DNA from: Porpolomopsis calyptriformis
Taxonomy: Eukaryota; Basidiomycota; Agaricomycetes; Agaricales; Hygrophoraceae
Length of the DNA: 64,000 nt
NCBI GenBank assembly: GCA_951640195.1
Contig: OX621170.1
Span: 1,550,001 to 1,614,000, forward strand
Reading direction: 5' to 3'
This document shows, in pieces, positions 34,901 through 44,814 of this stretch. Both the position numbers and the translations under genes were made by a program. The notes below the pieces were generated by a model that saw only the letters and a program-made list of their open reading frames with translations, was not told the DNA's origin and ran no database searches. Position 1 is the first letter of the stretch. Each line of letters begins with the position of its first letter.

Positions 34901-36071
34901 TGGCCTCTGAAAGGAGTTCTGAAACCCGGAGAGGAAGGGAAGGTCTGTCATCTGCTAAAAGCGATGTATGGACTAAAACAGGCTGGGCACGAATGGTATG
35001 AAACACTTTCTGCAGTGTTCTACAAGCTCGGATACCAACGATCAAGCGTGGACCACTCTGTATTCTTCAAATGCAATGCCCACGAATCTGTCATTGTTGC
35101 TGTAGCCACAGATGACATGGCCATTGCTGGGTCATCTATTTGAGCCGTAAACGGATTCAAACGAGGACTTCGAACCCACTTCGAGATTGCAGATATGGGA
35201 GATATCCACTGGTTCCTAGGATTCGAGATAAGAAGGGACAGAGCAACCAGGACCATCTCCATCAACCAATGAGCCTATATAGAGGCAATGGCAACAAGGT
35301 TTGGACTATCGGATGCCAAACCCGTAAATCTCCCAGCTCTGCCTGGTCAGGTACTATCTGGAGATCAATCACCTGTTACACCACATCAGATAAGTGAGAT
35401 GCAGGATGTACCTTATGCCGAGGCTATAGGTCATGTTCTCTGGCCGGTTATGATATCCTGGCCAGATGCGATATTCCAAGTCGGGCAGCTTGCCCAATTC
35501 GTTAAAAACCCGGGAATGGCGCACTGGGAGGCCTTAAAACGCCTCATTATATACCTCAACTCAACGAAGGACCTATGGCTGGTCTTGGGTGGGGGTGAAC
35601 GGTCAGACCCAGTGATATACACTGATGCCGACTGGGGATCCCAGTCCGATAGACACTCAATATCCGGATATGTGATGCGGATGGGAGAAGGGACTGTCAC
35701 ATGGAGCTCGAAGAAGCAGCCTATCGTGGCCCTCTCAAGTACGGAATCCGAGTACATTGGGCAAACCCATGCCCTGAAGGAACTGTTATAGGTACGACAA
35801 TTTTTGGAAGAACTCACCTCAAAATTCACAAACCCAACTACCCTCTATTCGGATAACCAAGGCGCAATTGCCCTCGCAAAGAACAACAAGTTCCATGCTC
35901 GATCCAAGCACATCGACATCCGATATCATTTCATCAGGGAATCAGTAACAAACAAGGACGTTGAAATCATCTATGTCCCTACCTCTGAAAACATCGCCGA
36001 CATCTTCACGAAAGCCCTCCCAGCTCTGAAGTTTATGTACTTCCGCGACAAGCTAGGACTACGTTGTGATT

Positions 36072-36080
36072 GAGGGGGAG
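36072..36080 (+). other. Copia polypurine tract
   Basis: GAGGGGGAG immediately precedes the 3' LTR and overlaps the polyprotein stop codon; it primes plus-strand synthesis. Confidence 0.85.
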
Positions 36081-36192
36081 TGTTGGGATATGTACAATCA
36101 CGACACCATTGATACAAATGTACATGCATATCGATTATGTAATCTTTAGTATTTTCCTTAATCTGACATTTTTCATCCGACCAACTTCATCA
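36081..36192 (+). repeat. 3' LTR of Copia
   Basis: 112 bp; right flank GGGCC. Confidence 0.95.
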
Positions 36193-36929
36193 GGGCCATT
36201 GATACAGTCATATATATATAAGTCTACCACTTCGCAACAATATGGATGCCAGAGATTCTAAATAGAAAGAAAGTTACATGTATATTTTGTGAACAACATA
36301 CTCAAGTCAGTTTGAAAAAAAAATTGAGTTATCAAAACTATATACTGAATACCTTGTTTGATACATTTTGGTTCTGTACAGGTCAATGATACAGTCACAA
36401 TCTTGCCTATTTAGGAAGCTCTACTAATCCTTGCTGCTGTCTGAGAGCAAATCCTGCTCATCCTCCTCCTCATTTGCTGCTGCCTTTGGTGGCTTTGGAA
36501 TAGGCACAATTAGGGCTGGTTTTGGTACTGGTTATTTAGAACAATCAGTTGGATTCTGAAAATAATAATCCCAAAATGGTGTTAAGAGTGTGACATTTGT
36601 CATCTGCTGGAACCCAACTTTTCACTTTTCACAACTATTAATCACTGGGAATGGGAGCTTCATGCATAATTCAATTATTTTGCAGCAAAAACATGGCATT
36701 GATATGAATAAATGGTAACCTCACTAATTAGGGTCATGAAACAGGATGTAGTGATTATTTTAGCCTAAGTGTATCATTGGCCTGTCTGTATCATTGGCCC
36801 ATCTGTATCATTGGCCCATCCAAGACTGTAGGTGGACTGGTCTTATAAAAGGTGGATCTACTTTTCAAGTTTTACCCTTTTTGCTCCTTTTTACTCCTTT
36901 TTATTGTTGTACAAGGGGGAAAAGTGCTC

Positions 36930-37220
36930 AAAAAGAGGATGTGAATTTGCTAATGCCTTCCCTGTGCATATGAGAAAGCTTCCCACAGCTCATCACAAAC
37001 TTCCACTGAAAAAACCCAACCCAAACACTGAGGTAGACAGTTGTGAGCTAGATAATTGCTCCAGCTCTCGTACTCTGCCAGCAGACCGGCAAACATAGTT
37101 GGATCCCCAACGGCGAAAAGATCTTCGATCAGGATCACCCCTTCATCACCAGTTGGCAAGCTCACACGTATGCTCCGCAGAGAGGATGAGAATTGGTGAG
37201 ATCCGGGTAGTTGCTTCGCT
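36930..37220 (-). pseudogene. Relic of an unidentified gene at the edge of the gene island
   Basis: The minus-strand frame at 37165-36950, extending upstream to about 37210, encodes a non-repetitive segment (GVILIEDLFAVGDPTMFAG). It has no full-length partner nearby and stops where transposon-like AT-rich DNA begins. No family is recognised; a chance frame is possible. Confidence 0.25.
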
Positions 37221-37412
37221 ACCTTCGATCAAAGGTGCACATGCACTCGGGTAAGGTCGGGGGTCGGTCGGGGACTGTGTGGAAGGGGAATTAATTGAGT
37301 GCTGTGCTGTGCAATGCTGTGGAAAGTGTAAAAGTGTACGATGAGCAACAATCATGGTATGAAGTGGTTGCACTGCCCTCTTGTGCGGTGCACGGAACGA
37401 GCTCGCACAGCC

Positions 37413-37420
37413 TTTATAAA
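37413..37420 (+). promoter_or_regulatory. TATA box of the Crz1-like gene
   Basis: TTTATAAA lies 80 bases before the ATG at 37501. Confidence 0.45.
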
Positions 37421-37500
37421 CAGCCTCGTCCTTGATCAACGATCCCAAACTCATCTTTTCTGTTCATCTTTCAAAGCACCACAAACTCGTTCGCATCGTC

Positions 37501-39957
37501 ATGGATGTTCTCCATCAGCCAGACTATATAACTCTCGATTACTCCCCCCCCTCCCCCTCATCAGCACAAATCAATATCTCTCCTCCTCTTGATTCGTACG
37601 AGCACTTCGAGTTTGCCCCAACACCCCCCTTCCCACACACTCCCTCCTACAACGGATCCTACCAGAACTCCCCCTACTCCCCGAACTCAGATCTAAGCTT
37701 CAACGGCGAACCCGACCCCTTTTCTCTCCTCGACGACGAACTTGCCATCCCCTCAAACGATTACGATCCATCCGAGTACGACCCTCCCAATCCCTCTCTT
37801 TTGATGTTCAGCGATACTCCCGATTACTCCTCCACCTCCTACGACCGCTCTCCCGTTCCCGTCCCCCCCGTCGATCATCGCTCACCCCACCAACCCTTCG
37901 ACTATAGCTCCCCCTCTAGCAACGGTGGCGCTGAGAGTGGCCCTGAGGGCGAGCTACATTTACGCAGCCGTGGCTCCTCCGTTTCTTCCACCCATCGCAC
38001 ATCCCCGCGTTTAGACGTCGCCCAGACTTTTGAAAATATGCGATTCGAGTCCCCCAACTGGGCCAACAAATCCTTACCCCAAGATCGCCCATTGTCCCCT
38101 CCCCACAAGCCCCAATCCCCGCCCCAACTCAGAATTCCTGGCAGTCCAAACGCTGCCGTCCCTTCCTTCCCTCCTCCCCCCACCATCAACGCTCCTTCCG
38201 GCGACGGCGGTCTCATGGCAGGTCCTCGGCTACACATCGTTCCCGCAACTCCCGTTAGTGGTGGCGGTGCCCAAACACAGCCCGTTCCATTCCAGTCTAC
38301 ACTCGAGACATTACGACAAGGTAAGCCATAATCTCTCCCCCCCACTTTCGATTCCCCCTCACCCTTTTCCCTCTCTAGATGCCCGCCAGCCGGGTCCATC
38401 CTCGTGGAATCGTCATCCCGATCAGATCACTATAACTGAAGAATCTCCACCATTAGCTGTACCTCAGTTCAACGATCAGTCACAAGTCCCATTCGCGTAC
38501 AGCCACGAATCCTCCAGACCGTTACCCGGAACTCAATTACGTCCCGATTCAAATACCCCCACTGACTTTCTCTTTCCCGCGCATTCCCGTCTTCGCAGTA
38601 AATCCGAAACCTCTCTTCAGCCTCCTCAGTGGAACACAGGCTTCATGAATCCCGACCCAAACTCCGCCGAAGACAACTCGGCATTAGATGACTCCACCAA
38701 CACTACCGCCTCCACCTCTATCTGCACCGTCAATATGAACGAAGTACACGGCTCCCCCAATCCTGACGCCCGTACCCCTTACAGCGCCCGTCAATCCGAT
38801 CTCCTCCACCTCCTCTCATTTGGCTCTACCACCTCCAACAACTACCTCTCCCCCGATCTCCCCGTCCCCCTCCGCCGCTCCAAATCAGACAGCGGTTCTC
38901 GCCCTGGACACCGCCAATCCCGCTCCGAAGACCTCCGCCCCTCCTCCAGCCTCCTCTTCCCCCCAAGCTCCCAGCAGGATTTCATTAACCATCAGTACCT
39001 CCATCCACAACAACAAGAAGCCATCCCCGCCATTCGTAACACCCACCACAGACGTGCCTCCTCGGGCTCTCACGTCGTCTCAGGTGGTGGGCCATACACT
39101 GTCGGCGGCGGCGGCGGATCGGGCTCCTGGAGTGCCTCGTCCTCCCAACGTCCTAGTCCCTACCCCAGCCCGAACCCCAGTCCACGGGCGCGGTACAGCG
39201 AGCTGCCGAGCGTGGCCATGTCTGGGCGCCATGCGCCCCCGTTGTTGCATTCAGACCCCGGGATAGGCTCGATGTTGTTGCCGGACCCGACCGGTCTGGG
39301 ACGCTCTGCGACAGGGGCGGTGTCTGAGCAGCAGCAGGGGAACGGTGTCGCGGTCCCGATGGTAGTCTCGAAGCAAAATGTGACGACTGGACGGACGGCA
39401 AATGCGAGTCATAGGCGGCGGAAGCAGGAAGCTACCTTTTCGTGTCCTGTGCCTAATTGTGGGAGTACCTTCACCAGAAGTTTTAATTTGAAGGGTGTGT
39501 TTTTTTTACATTTTCTCCCTACATAATACCCAATTTTTCAAAAAGGGCATCTACGATCGCATAACGAGGAAAAGCCTTTCCAGTGTCACTGGCCTGGCTG
39601 TGGCAAAGGCTTTGCGAGGCAGCATGACTGCAAAAGGCATGAGCAGCTGCACACCAATTATAGGCCGTACACCTGCGAGGGGTGTTCGAAGCCATTTGCT
39701 CGGATGGACGCCTTGAATCGACATCGTGAGTCATTCCCCCCCTTCTCCCATTGGGTTGTTCTAATTACATCCCCCTGTTCTCTCTTACAGTGCGCTCAGA
39801 GGGCGGCTCAGAGTGCCAGAAGCTGTCGGCTGCCGCTAGCAGTGGGGGAGGACTCTACCATGCGGGACAGCAGCAGCAGCAGCAGCAACAGCAACAACAA
39901 CAGCCTTTGACCCTGCCCAAGACCGAGGTCGACGGCGGGTGGAGCATTGTTCTGTGA
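37501..39957 (+). CDS. CRZ1: Crz1-like C2H2 zinc-finger transcription factor
   Basis: Exons 37501-38320, 38379-39494, 39546-39725 and 39791-39957, joined by introns with GTAAGC, GTGTGT and GTGAGT donors. The long N-terminus is Pro/Ser-rich. Near the C-terminus come three fingers: CPVPNCGSTFTRSFNLKGH, CHWPGCGKGFARQHDCKRH (both CX4C) and CEGCSKPFARMDALNRH followed by RSEGGSEC, a C2HC-type third finger. The FAR-DAL-RH-RSEGG-C ending matches fungal Crz1/Prz1, the calcineurin-activated factor for Ca2+ and wall stress. HPDQITITEES just after intron 1 resembles a PxIxIT calcineurin docking site, though the Pro is one residue off. A run of 12 Gln follows the fingers. Family assignment is good; one-to-one orthology is not proven. 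Confidence 0.8.
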
Positions 39958-40479
39958 CAACCGGGCCTTTACACTCTCCATTGCGATGATCACCAGGCGA
40001 ATCATCAGTTGTTTTTCTCTTTCCTCCTTGCTTCCGTTCTAACCTTTCTTCTTGTCTTGATACTCATTGATACACGGACGCTCCTTCCATGGGCGGGTTC
40101 CTCTCTCCCCCCGTTTTTTTTTTTTTTTTCTTTTTTCTCTGGCTATCCTTGCTTTCTCGTTTGGTTGTATCCAAGTTATATATCTATCACAAACACACCC
40201 TCTCCCTTCGACAGGTCGTGTCTCTCCTCCTCCTCCCTCCAACCCTCCTTCCTCACCCCTATGGGCCTGTAGCGTAGTTTTTGCTGTAGATATTCGAGGA
40301 TTTGCGTTTAGTAGGGTCGTGTGCTGTTCGTTCTCTTTTTTTTTCTTTTTTTGTCTATTTATCAACAAACCGGAAATCTCAAAGAAATGCTTAAGAAAAT
40401 TATAGATGACAAAAAGTGTACTGCGTAAAAACGAATCCCATCACTTTTGAATGGTCTTCACCTTACCTATCTCACTGAA
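39958..40479. other. 3' flank of the Crz1-like gene
   Basis: Pyrimidine-rich with T runs at about 40115-40135 and 40328-40350. No gene is seen; the open frames are low-complexity. Confidence 0.4.
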
Positions 40480-42300
40480 CCACACGATTGAGGGCCCGCC
40501 AAGCGGCAGTTTCGGAGATGTCTTTCTTCTCGTCTATGAGCTCTCTCTGGATGCGAAGAACTACCGTGTGCCGACTGGACGGTGTCATCGTGCCGGGCGA
40601 TCTGCGCGGCCGTTGTCCAACGCAGGTTTGAAAAAAAAGATGTCTTGGGAGGTGAGCTCGGCCTCCCTACCTTCTCCCTCTTCCTTGCTCACTTGACTCC
40701 ACATGTTGGTGACGATAACAACATTTCTGAGTCGTCACCGCAAAAGCTCTCGGAATATGTTGAAATTTCTTCTTGAGATACTACCCCGCCCTGCTATCAG
40801 AGATGCGGTGAATGTAGACAACTCCAGCCAGCTTGATTCCATTCGAAATATTGTGTTCACACCCAATTAGGTGATGAAGGAAGAAAAATCAATAATGTTC
40901 ACTCACAATGTCGATAAAAAATCAGCAACCATCTTCAAAACGTCGGAATCGCTCTTTGATGTGTCTGTCATCAAAACCTGGCGTGTCGATTAAAATAACA
41001 GCGAAGCCGCCCAGCATGAATGGCCAACCCAGTCGCCACTTCGGACGTGCAAGATGGCAGCCCTTGTCCAACTTGCAGAATTGAACTGCTGGCAAGGTTG
41101 ATAAGCTGAAACCGAGGTCGAGCCTACTTGAGCAAGTGGAGAAACTATACGTTCGCTGACTGTTGATTTCCCACTCCCGGTGGAGCCCAGCACTCTGAAA
41201 TAAAATACGCCAATCTGTTGAGCCTTTTAATGAGACCTACGCAATCAGAATTACTCTTTCGGGCGCGTAAGTCTGGTATAGTGTGAGACTAAGAATAAAA
41301 AACGAAAAAAATATAATAATCTAGACTTACCGAGTTCGCGTCGTGTGTGTAATATTTATCCCAGTCTATTTCACATGGGCTAACAAGGTTAGCGTTGTAC
41401 TGGTTGGGGGTTACCTGCCAGGATGTGCGAGTCTTCAAAACTTGGGAAGCCGCAGGCAGGCAGGAATGTAGAAGGCGGAGACAAAAATGTCACTCAAACA
41501 CCTGAGTGAGTCAGAGGGGTCATAAGCCTCTCGCCTTGTCCCCTACGAGGCGGGTACATGGCAGCTTCCATTTGTGATTTTGTTAATGGGCTTCTGGGTG
41601 GATTAGGCGCCACCAATATTGTTGTTGCACTCCAACAAGGCATGTGATTGATCCGGTGTGCTGTGCGCCGCAGCTAGTGGTGAGCTTAATTTTCCCTGCA
41701 CCCAACAGAATGGGTTACTCGCCTGGAATCCTTCTGCAGCACATCTCTCAACATGGTCATTTCATAGACTACTGTAAGGAGTGCAGGCCAACTCACGATT
41801 GATTTCTGACACAAGTGAGATACATTCCATCCCGCCCATCATCCTCAGCCACTTTGCAGTCTGTTGGGGACATCTCAGTTGAGATGGATGAGATTGTTAC
41901 CTGGGGTGAAGCAAGTTGGGCAGTGTTGCATCGCTTCACAACATATGGTTGGTGCACCTTTGAAGCAAACGATGTGTGTAGCACGAATTCTCCCTTCTAC
42001 AAGTCGCAGAGACATTGCCTGGGAGCGCCTGGGAGCGTCTGACAAACTGCGGCAAGGTGAGAATCATGGTTATTAATAATCTCAGCAGCACGACTGCAAT
42101 GATAATTGATAAACCCGATCGGCAAAAACCCACAACTCGTGTTGAGAAACATAGTCGGCTGTTGAGGATGGAGTTATCATGATAAATTCTCTAACAGAGG
42201 TTTGATTAGAACGGCAACTACCTTGATAAAAGAAAAAAAATCAGCTTCTGCCACGATACAATATTACAGAAAGCAATATACTTATTAATAATTGGCTGGA
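40450..42300. repeat. Segmental duplication, unit 1
   Basis: Colinear with 42830-44690: GTPase exons, then matching non-coding stretches (for example 41402-41580 with 43765-43930, and 41760-42060 with 44030-44550). Similarity is obvious but clearly diverged. Confidence 0.75.
40480..41360 (-). pseudogene. Broken AIG1-like GTPase (upstream duplicate)
   Basis: This is the counterpart of the intact gene at 42435-43722 and has the same exon plan. The exon-1 start codon is destroyed (ATAAAT near 41359-41354). The P-loop GSTGSGKST is kept near 41180 and DTPGFDD near 40985. After DTPGFDD a four-base insertion shifts frame, and in the next exon a stop follows the HRISDSRAG part near 40790. The coiled-coil tail is lost beyond about 40480. 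All three lesions are readable by comparison with the neighbour. Confidence 0.8.
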
Positions 42301-42434
42301 TGTGATGGATGATGAAAGAGTACAGCGTTCATACCTTGGGCTCGAATGGTGTGTCGAAGCAATTGAATTGCAACTACCATTGTGCATCGTGATAAATGGG
42401 CGCCAAAATTGTAAAATGACGGAGCAAACTTTTG

Positions 42435-43722
42435 TCATTGAATCACACACTTCCACTCTTCAGCCCGACGAGCCAGCTCCTCCATCCTCCGCCTCATCTC
42501 CTCCCTCTGTTCAGCTGAAGCATTCACATTTTCTTCCATCCTCCGTTGATAATCCTCCGCTGCCTTTTGCGCTTCAAACCGCGCCTGCTCTGCGTCCCTC
42601 ATCTGGCGCTCAAGTCTCGCCTTCTCCTCCCTATACTCTGCCGCAAGACTCTGCGAGTCCCTCAGCGCCTTCCCCATATCCTCGCGAAGCTTCTGTGAAA
42701 CCGTCTCCAGCTCCTCCCTCGTCTCCTGGTCCTTGTTCTTGATAGCCTCCTCCATCTCCTTCCGGATCTCCTGCAGCTCGGCGTGATGGCGTTGCGCCTG
42801 CTCCACGAGCTCGCGACTGAGGGCGCCTCCGGCGGCGGTTTCAGATATGTCTTTCTTCTCATCAACGAGCTCTTTCTGGATACGAAGAGCTATCGGGCAG
42901 TTTCGGACGAGGCGCCGTAGGATGTCATGTGCAGATTGAACGGTGTTATGGTGCCGGACGATCTGCGCGCCTTTGTCCAATACGGGTTTGAAGAAGAGGT
43001 CTTGGGAAATGAGCTCGGTCTCCCTGGCTTCTCCCTCCTCCTGGCTCACTTTACTCCACATGTTGGTGACGATAACAACATTTTTGAGAGTGGAGTTTCC
43101 ACAAAGCTCCCGGAATATCTTGAAATTTCTTCTTGAGATACCACCCATCCTGTTATCAGAGATGCGGTGCATGTAGACAATCCCAGACAACTTGAGTCCT
43201 ATCTCGTACCTATCGAAATATTACGCCCACCCCCAATTAGATGGTAAAAAAAATCCACAACGTTCGCTCACGATGCAGATAGGTATGAAGCGATTAGTTT
43301 CAAAATGTCAGTATCGCTTTTGGATGTATCATCAAATCCTGGCGTGTCGATCAATTGTATAGAGAAGCCATCTAGCATGAATGGCCACCCGGACTGAACG
43401 GAGGCTGTGCAAGATTGCAGACCTGGTCCAACTTGCAGACCTGAACCACTGGAAAGGTTGATAAACTGAAACTGAAGTTAAGCCTGCTTGATCACAGGAG
43501 GAGAAACCATACGTTTACCGACCGTTGATTTCCCACTTCCAGTGGCACCCATCACTCTGAAATAACATTAGTCAGATACGCCAATCTGTTGAACTTTTTG
43601 ATGGGACATACGCAATTATAACTCTACTCTCGGGGATGTGTAACTGGGAGAGTGAGAATAGGAAGCATAAAATGAACAAATAATGGACTTACTGAACTCG
43701 CGTGGTTTGTGTGGTTATTCAT
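42435..43722 (-). CDS. AIG1/GIMAP-like P-loop GTPase with coiled-coil tail
   Basis: My exons (minus): 43722-43693, 43643-43612, 43556-43523, 43465-43272 and 43209-42435, together 354 codons in frame. G1 is GATGSGKST (split by an intron directly after ST, donor GTCGGT), G3 is DTPGFDDT and the G4 position reads TNMW. The last about 150 residues are a charged Glu/Lys/Arg coiled coil (EEMEEAIKNKDQE and on). AIG1-like GTPases often oligomerise on membranes; multi-copy versions with such tails are common in Agaricomycete genomes, with unknown role. The gene is intact here while its duplicate is broken. The GTCGGT donor is unusual but the sister copy has GTCAGC at the same place. Confidence 0.8.
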
Positions 43723-44690
43723 CCTAGACTGCCTCACATGAGCGAACAATGTTGATGTCCGATTGATTGGGGGTTGCTTACCATAATACGTGAAGCTTCA
43801 ATACTTGGGAAGCCGCGAGCAGGGATGTGGAAGGCAGAAGCAAAAATCTCACTCAAGCCCTCGAGTGAGTTGGGGGTGTTATAGACGTTTCACCCTGTCC
43901 CCCACGAGGCAGACACACCCTAGCCTCCATATTGCGAAATGAGGGATGTGATTAATGCGGGATGCTGCGCACCGCAGTTAGTGGTGAGGCTAATTTCCCA
44001 AATGAGTTACTCACCTGGAATCCCTCCGAAGTCCAATTCCAATGTGGCGATTTCACACCTACAAATACACTGAAAGGCTCATTCACATGACACAAGACAT
44101 GAGCAGCGACTTGGCTGATCCTTCCGAGGCAGGTCAAGGATGGAGAGGCCTGAAGACTGAATATAACCAGGTATAAGAATGGAATGATGCATCATTCTCT
44201 TCAAAAGGAAAAGGATTCGGGAAAAATCCGAAATGCGGTGACACTACTCAAGGCCTAAGCTCAATCCCTGTCACATCGGATCATCAGATATGTAATGAGC
44301 ACGCAGGAAAACTCACAATCGATTTCTGACACATTCCATATCGGCCATTATCCATTGCATCGGGTAGTGCTGGAGTAAACGCTGTGTGTGGGGTGAATTC
44401 TTGCCTCTACAAGCCCTAGAGATAGTGATATGTATCTTGAGCAATGGAGTTGAGATATTGTAGGACCGTATGCAGCAAGAATGGGGAGATACACCTCTTA
44501 GGCGTCTTTCAAGCGTGAGAATGAGGGCGATTCAAGGTAGATCCTGTTTCCCCTTATGTTGTCAGCGTAATGGTGGCCGACGGTGACAAGGTTCGACACG
44601 AGCGGCAACTACAGTGGACATAAATAAAGAAAAAGATATCACATCCCGTCACGATATGATTTCAACGAAAAGAGGGTACACGTACCGTGG
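42830..44690. repeat. Segmental duplication, unit 2
   Basis: Partner of 40450-42300 in the same orientation. Only this unit keeps the coiled-coil tail of the GTPase, at 42435-42840. Confidence 0.75.
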
Positions 44691-44814
44691 ATTCGCACAT
44701 AGATAACAGATTATCCAATTTCTAGCTGCGGCACGGAGAACGGGTGTGTGGCAGCGGTTGTAAACACCGTTTACATTGTTTGGCAACAGCCTTTGAAATA
44801 CACAAACCGCTATC

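Larger units (their letters stand above)
25725..36073 (+). pseudogene. Copia Gag-Pol polyprotein, one frame with five stops and a nested insertion
   Basis: Gag starts at 25725 or 25743, breaks at 25865 and resumes in frame at 31934. From there to the normal stop at 36071-36073 a single reading frame holds the whole protein: gag, zinc knuckle CYNCQKVGHLKATC (about 32610), protease DSGAS (about 32840), integrase zinc region (H...H...CEPC, 33240-33350) and core with CDRGGEF, RT with DIKSAYLN and ATDDM, and RNase H with YTDADW and SSTESEY. In-frame stops occur at 32558, 33422, 35141 and 35270 (all TGA) and 35789 (TAG). Each TGA is one C to T step from CGA. No frameshift was seen. Not functional. 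Confidence 0.9.
25609..36192 (+). mobile_element. Ty1/Copia element with TSD GGGCC, carrying a nested Gypsy
   Basis: 112-bp LTRs at 25609-25720 and 36081-36192 start TGTTGGGATATG and end ACTTCATCA, flanked by GGGCC (25604-25608 and 36193-36197). The domain order gag, zinc knuckle, protease, integrase, RT, RNase H is that of Copia. A 6,063-bp Gypsy sits in gag; without it the element is about 4.5 kb, a normal Copia size. LTRs differ at five positions, all CpG transitions. Confidence 0.95.
25592..36829. mobile_element. Non-coding TIR element (MITE-like) split by Copia
   Basis: With Copia removed, the left end (25592-25608 plus 36198-36207) reads ACAGTCTTGGATGGGCCATT and on through GATACAG. The right end 36803-36829 is its reverse complement with one mismatch (27 bp). 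Flanking AGG occurs on both sides (25589-25591 and 36830-36832), a possible 3-bp target duplication. Net length is about 650 bp with no coding capacity. Beside the right end, TGTATCATTGG repeats at 36770, 36787 and 36804 (17-bp spacing). Confidence 0.65.

Noticed and set aside
31934..36073. Programmed TGA readthrough in Copia
   Set aside because: TGA stops occur in several unrelated transposons, one repeat unit shows CGA beside TGA, and LTRs show the same CpG bias, so mutation is the simpler account.
37902..39401. Minus- and plus-strand frames overlapping the Crz1-like gene
   Set aside because: Low-complexity shadows of the GC-rich exon; the spliced plus-strand gene with zinc fingers explains the region.
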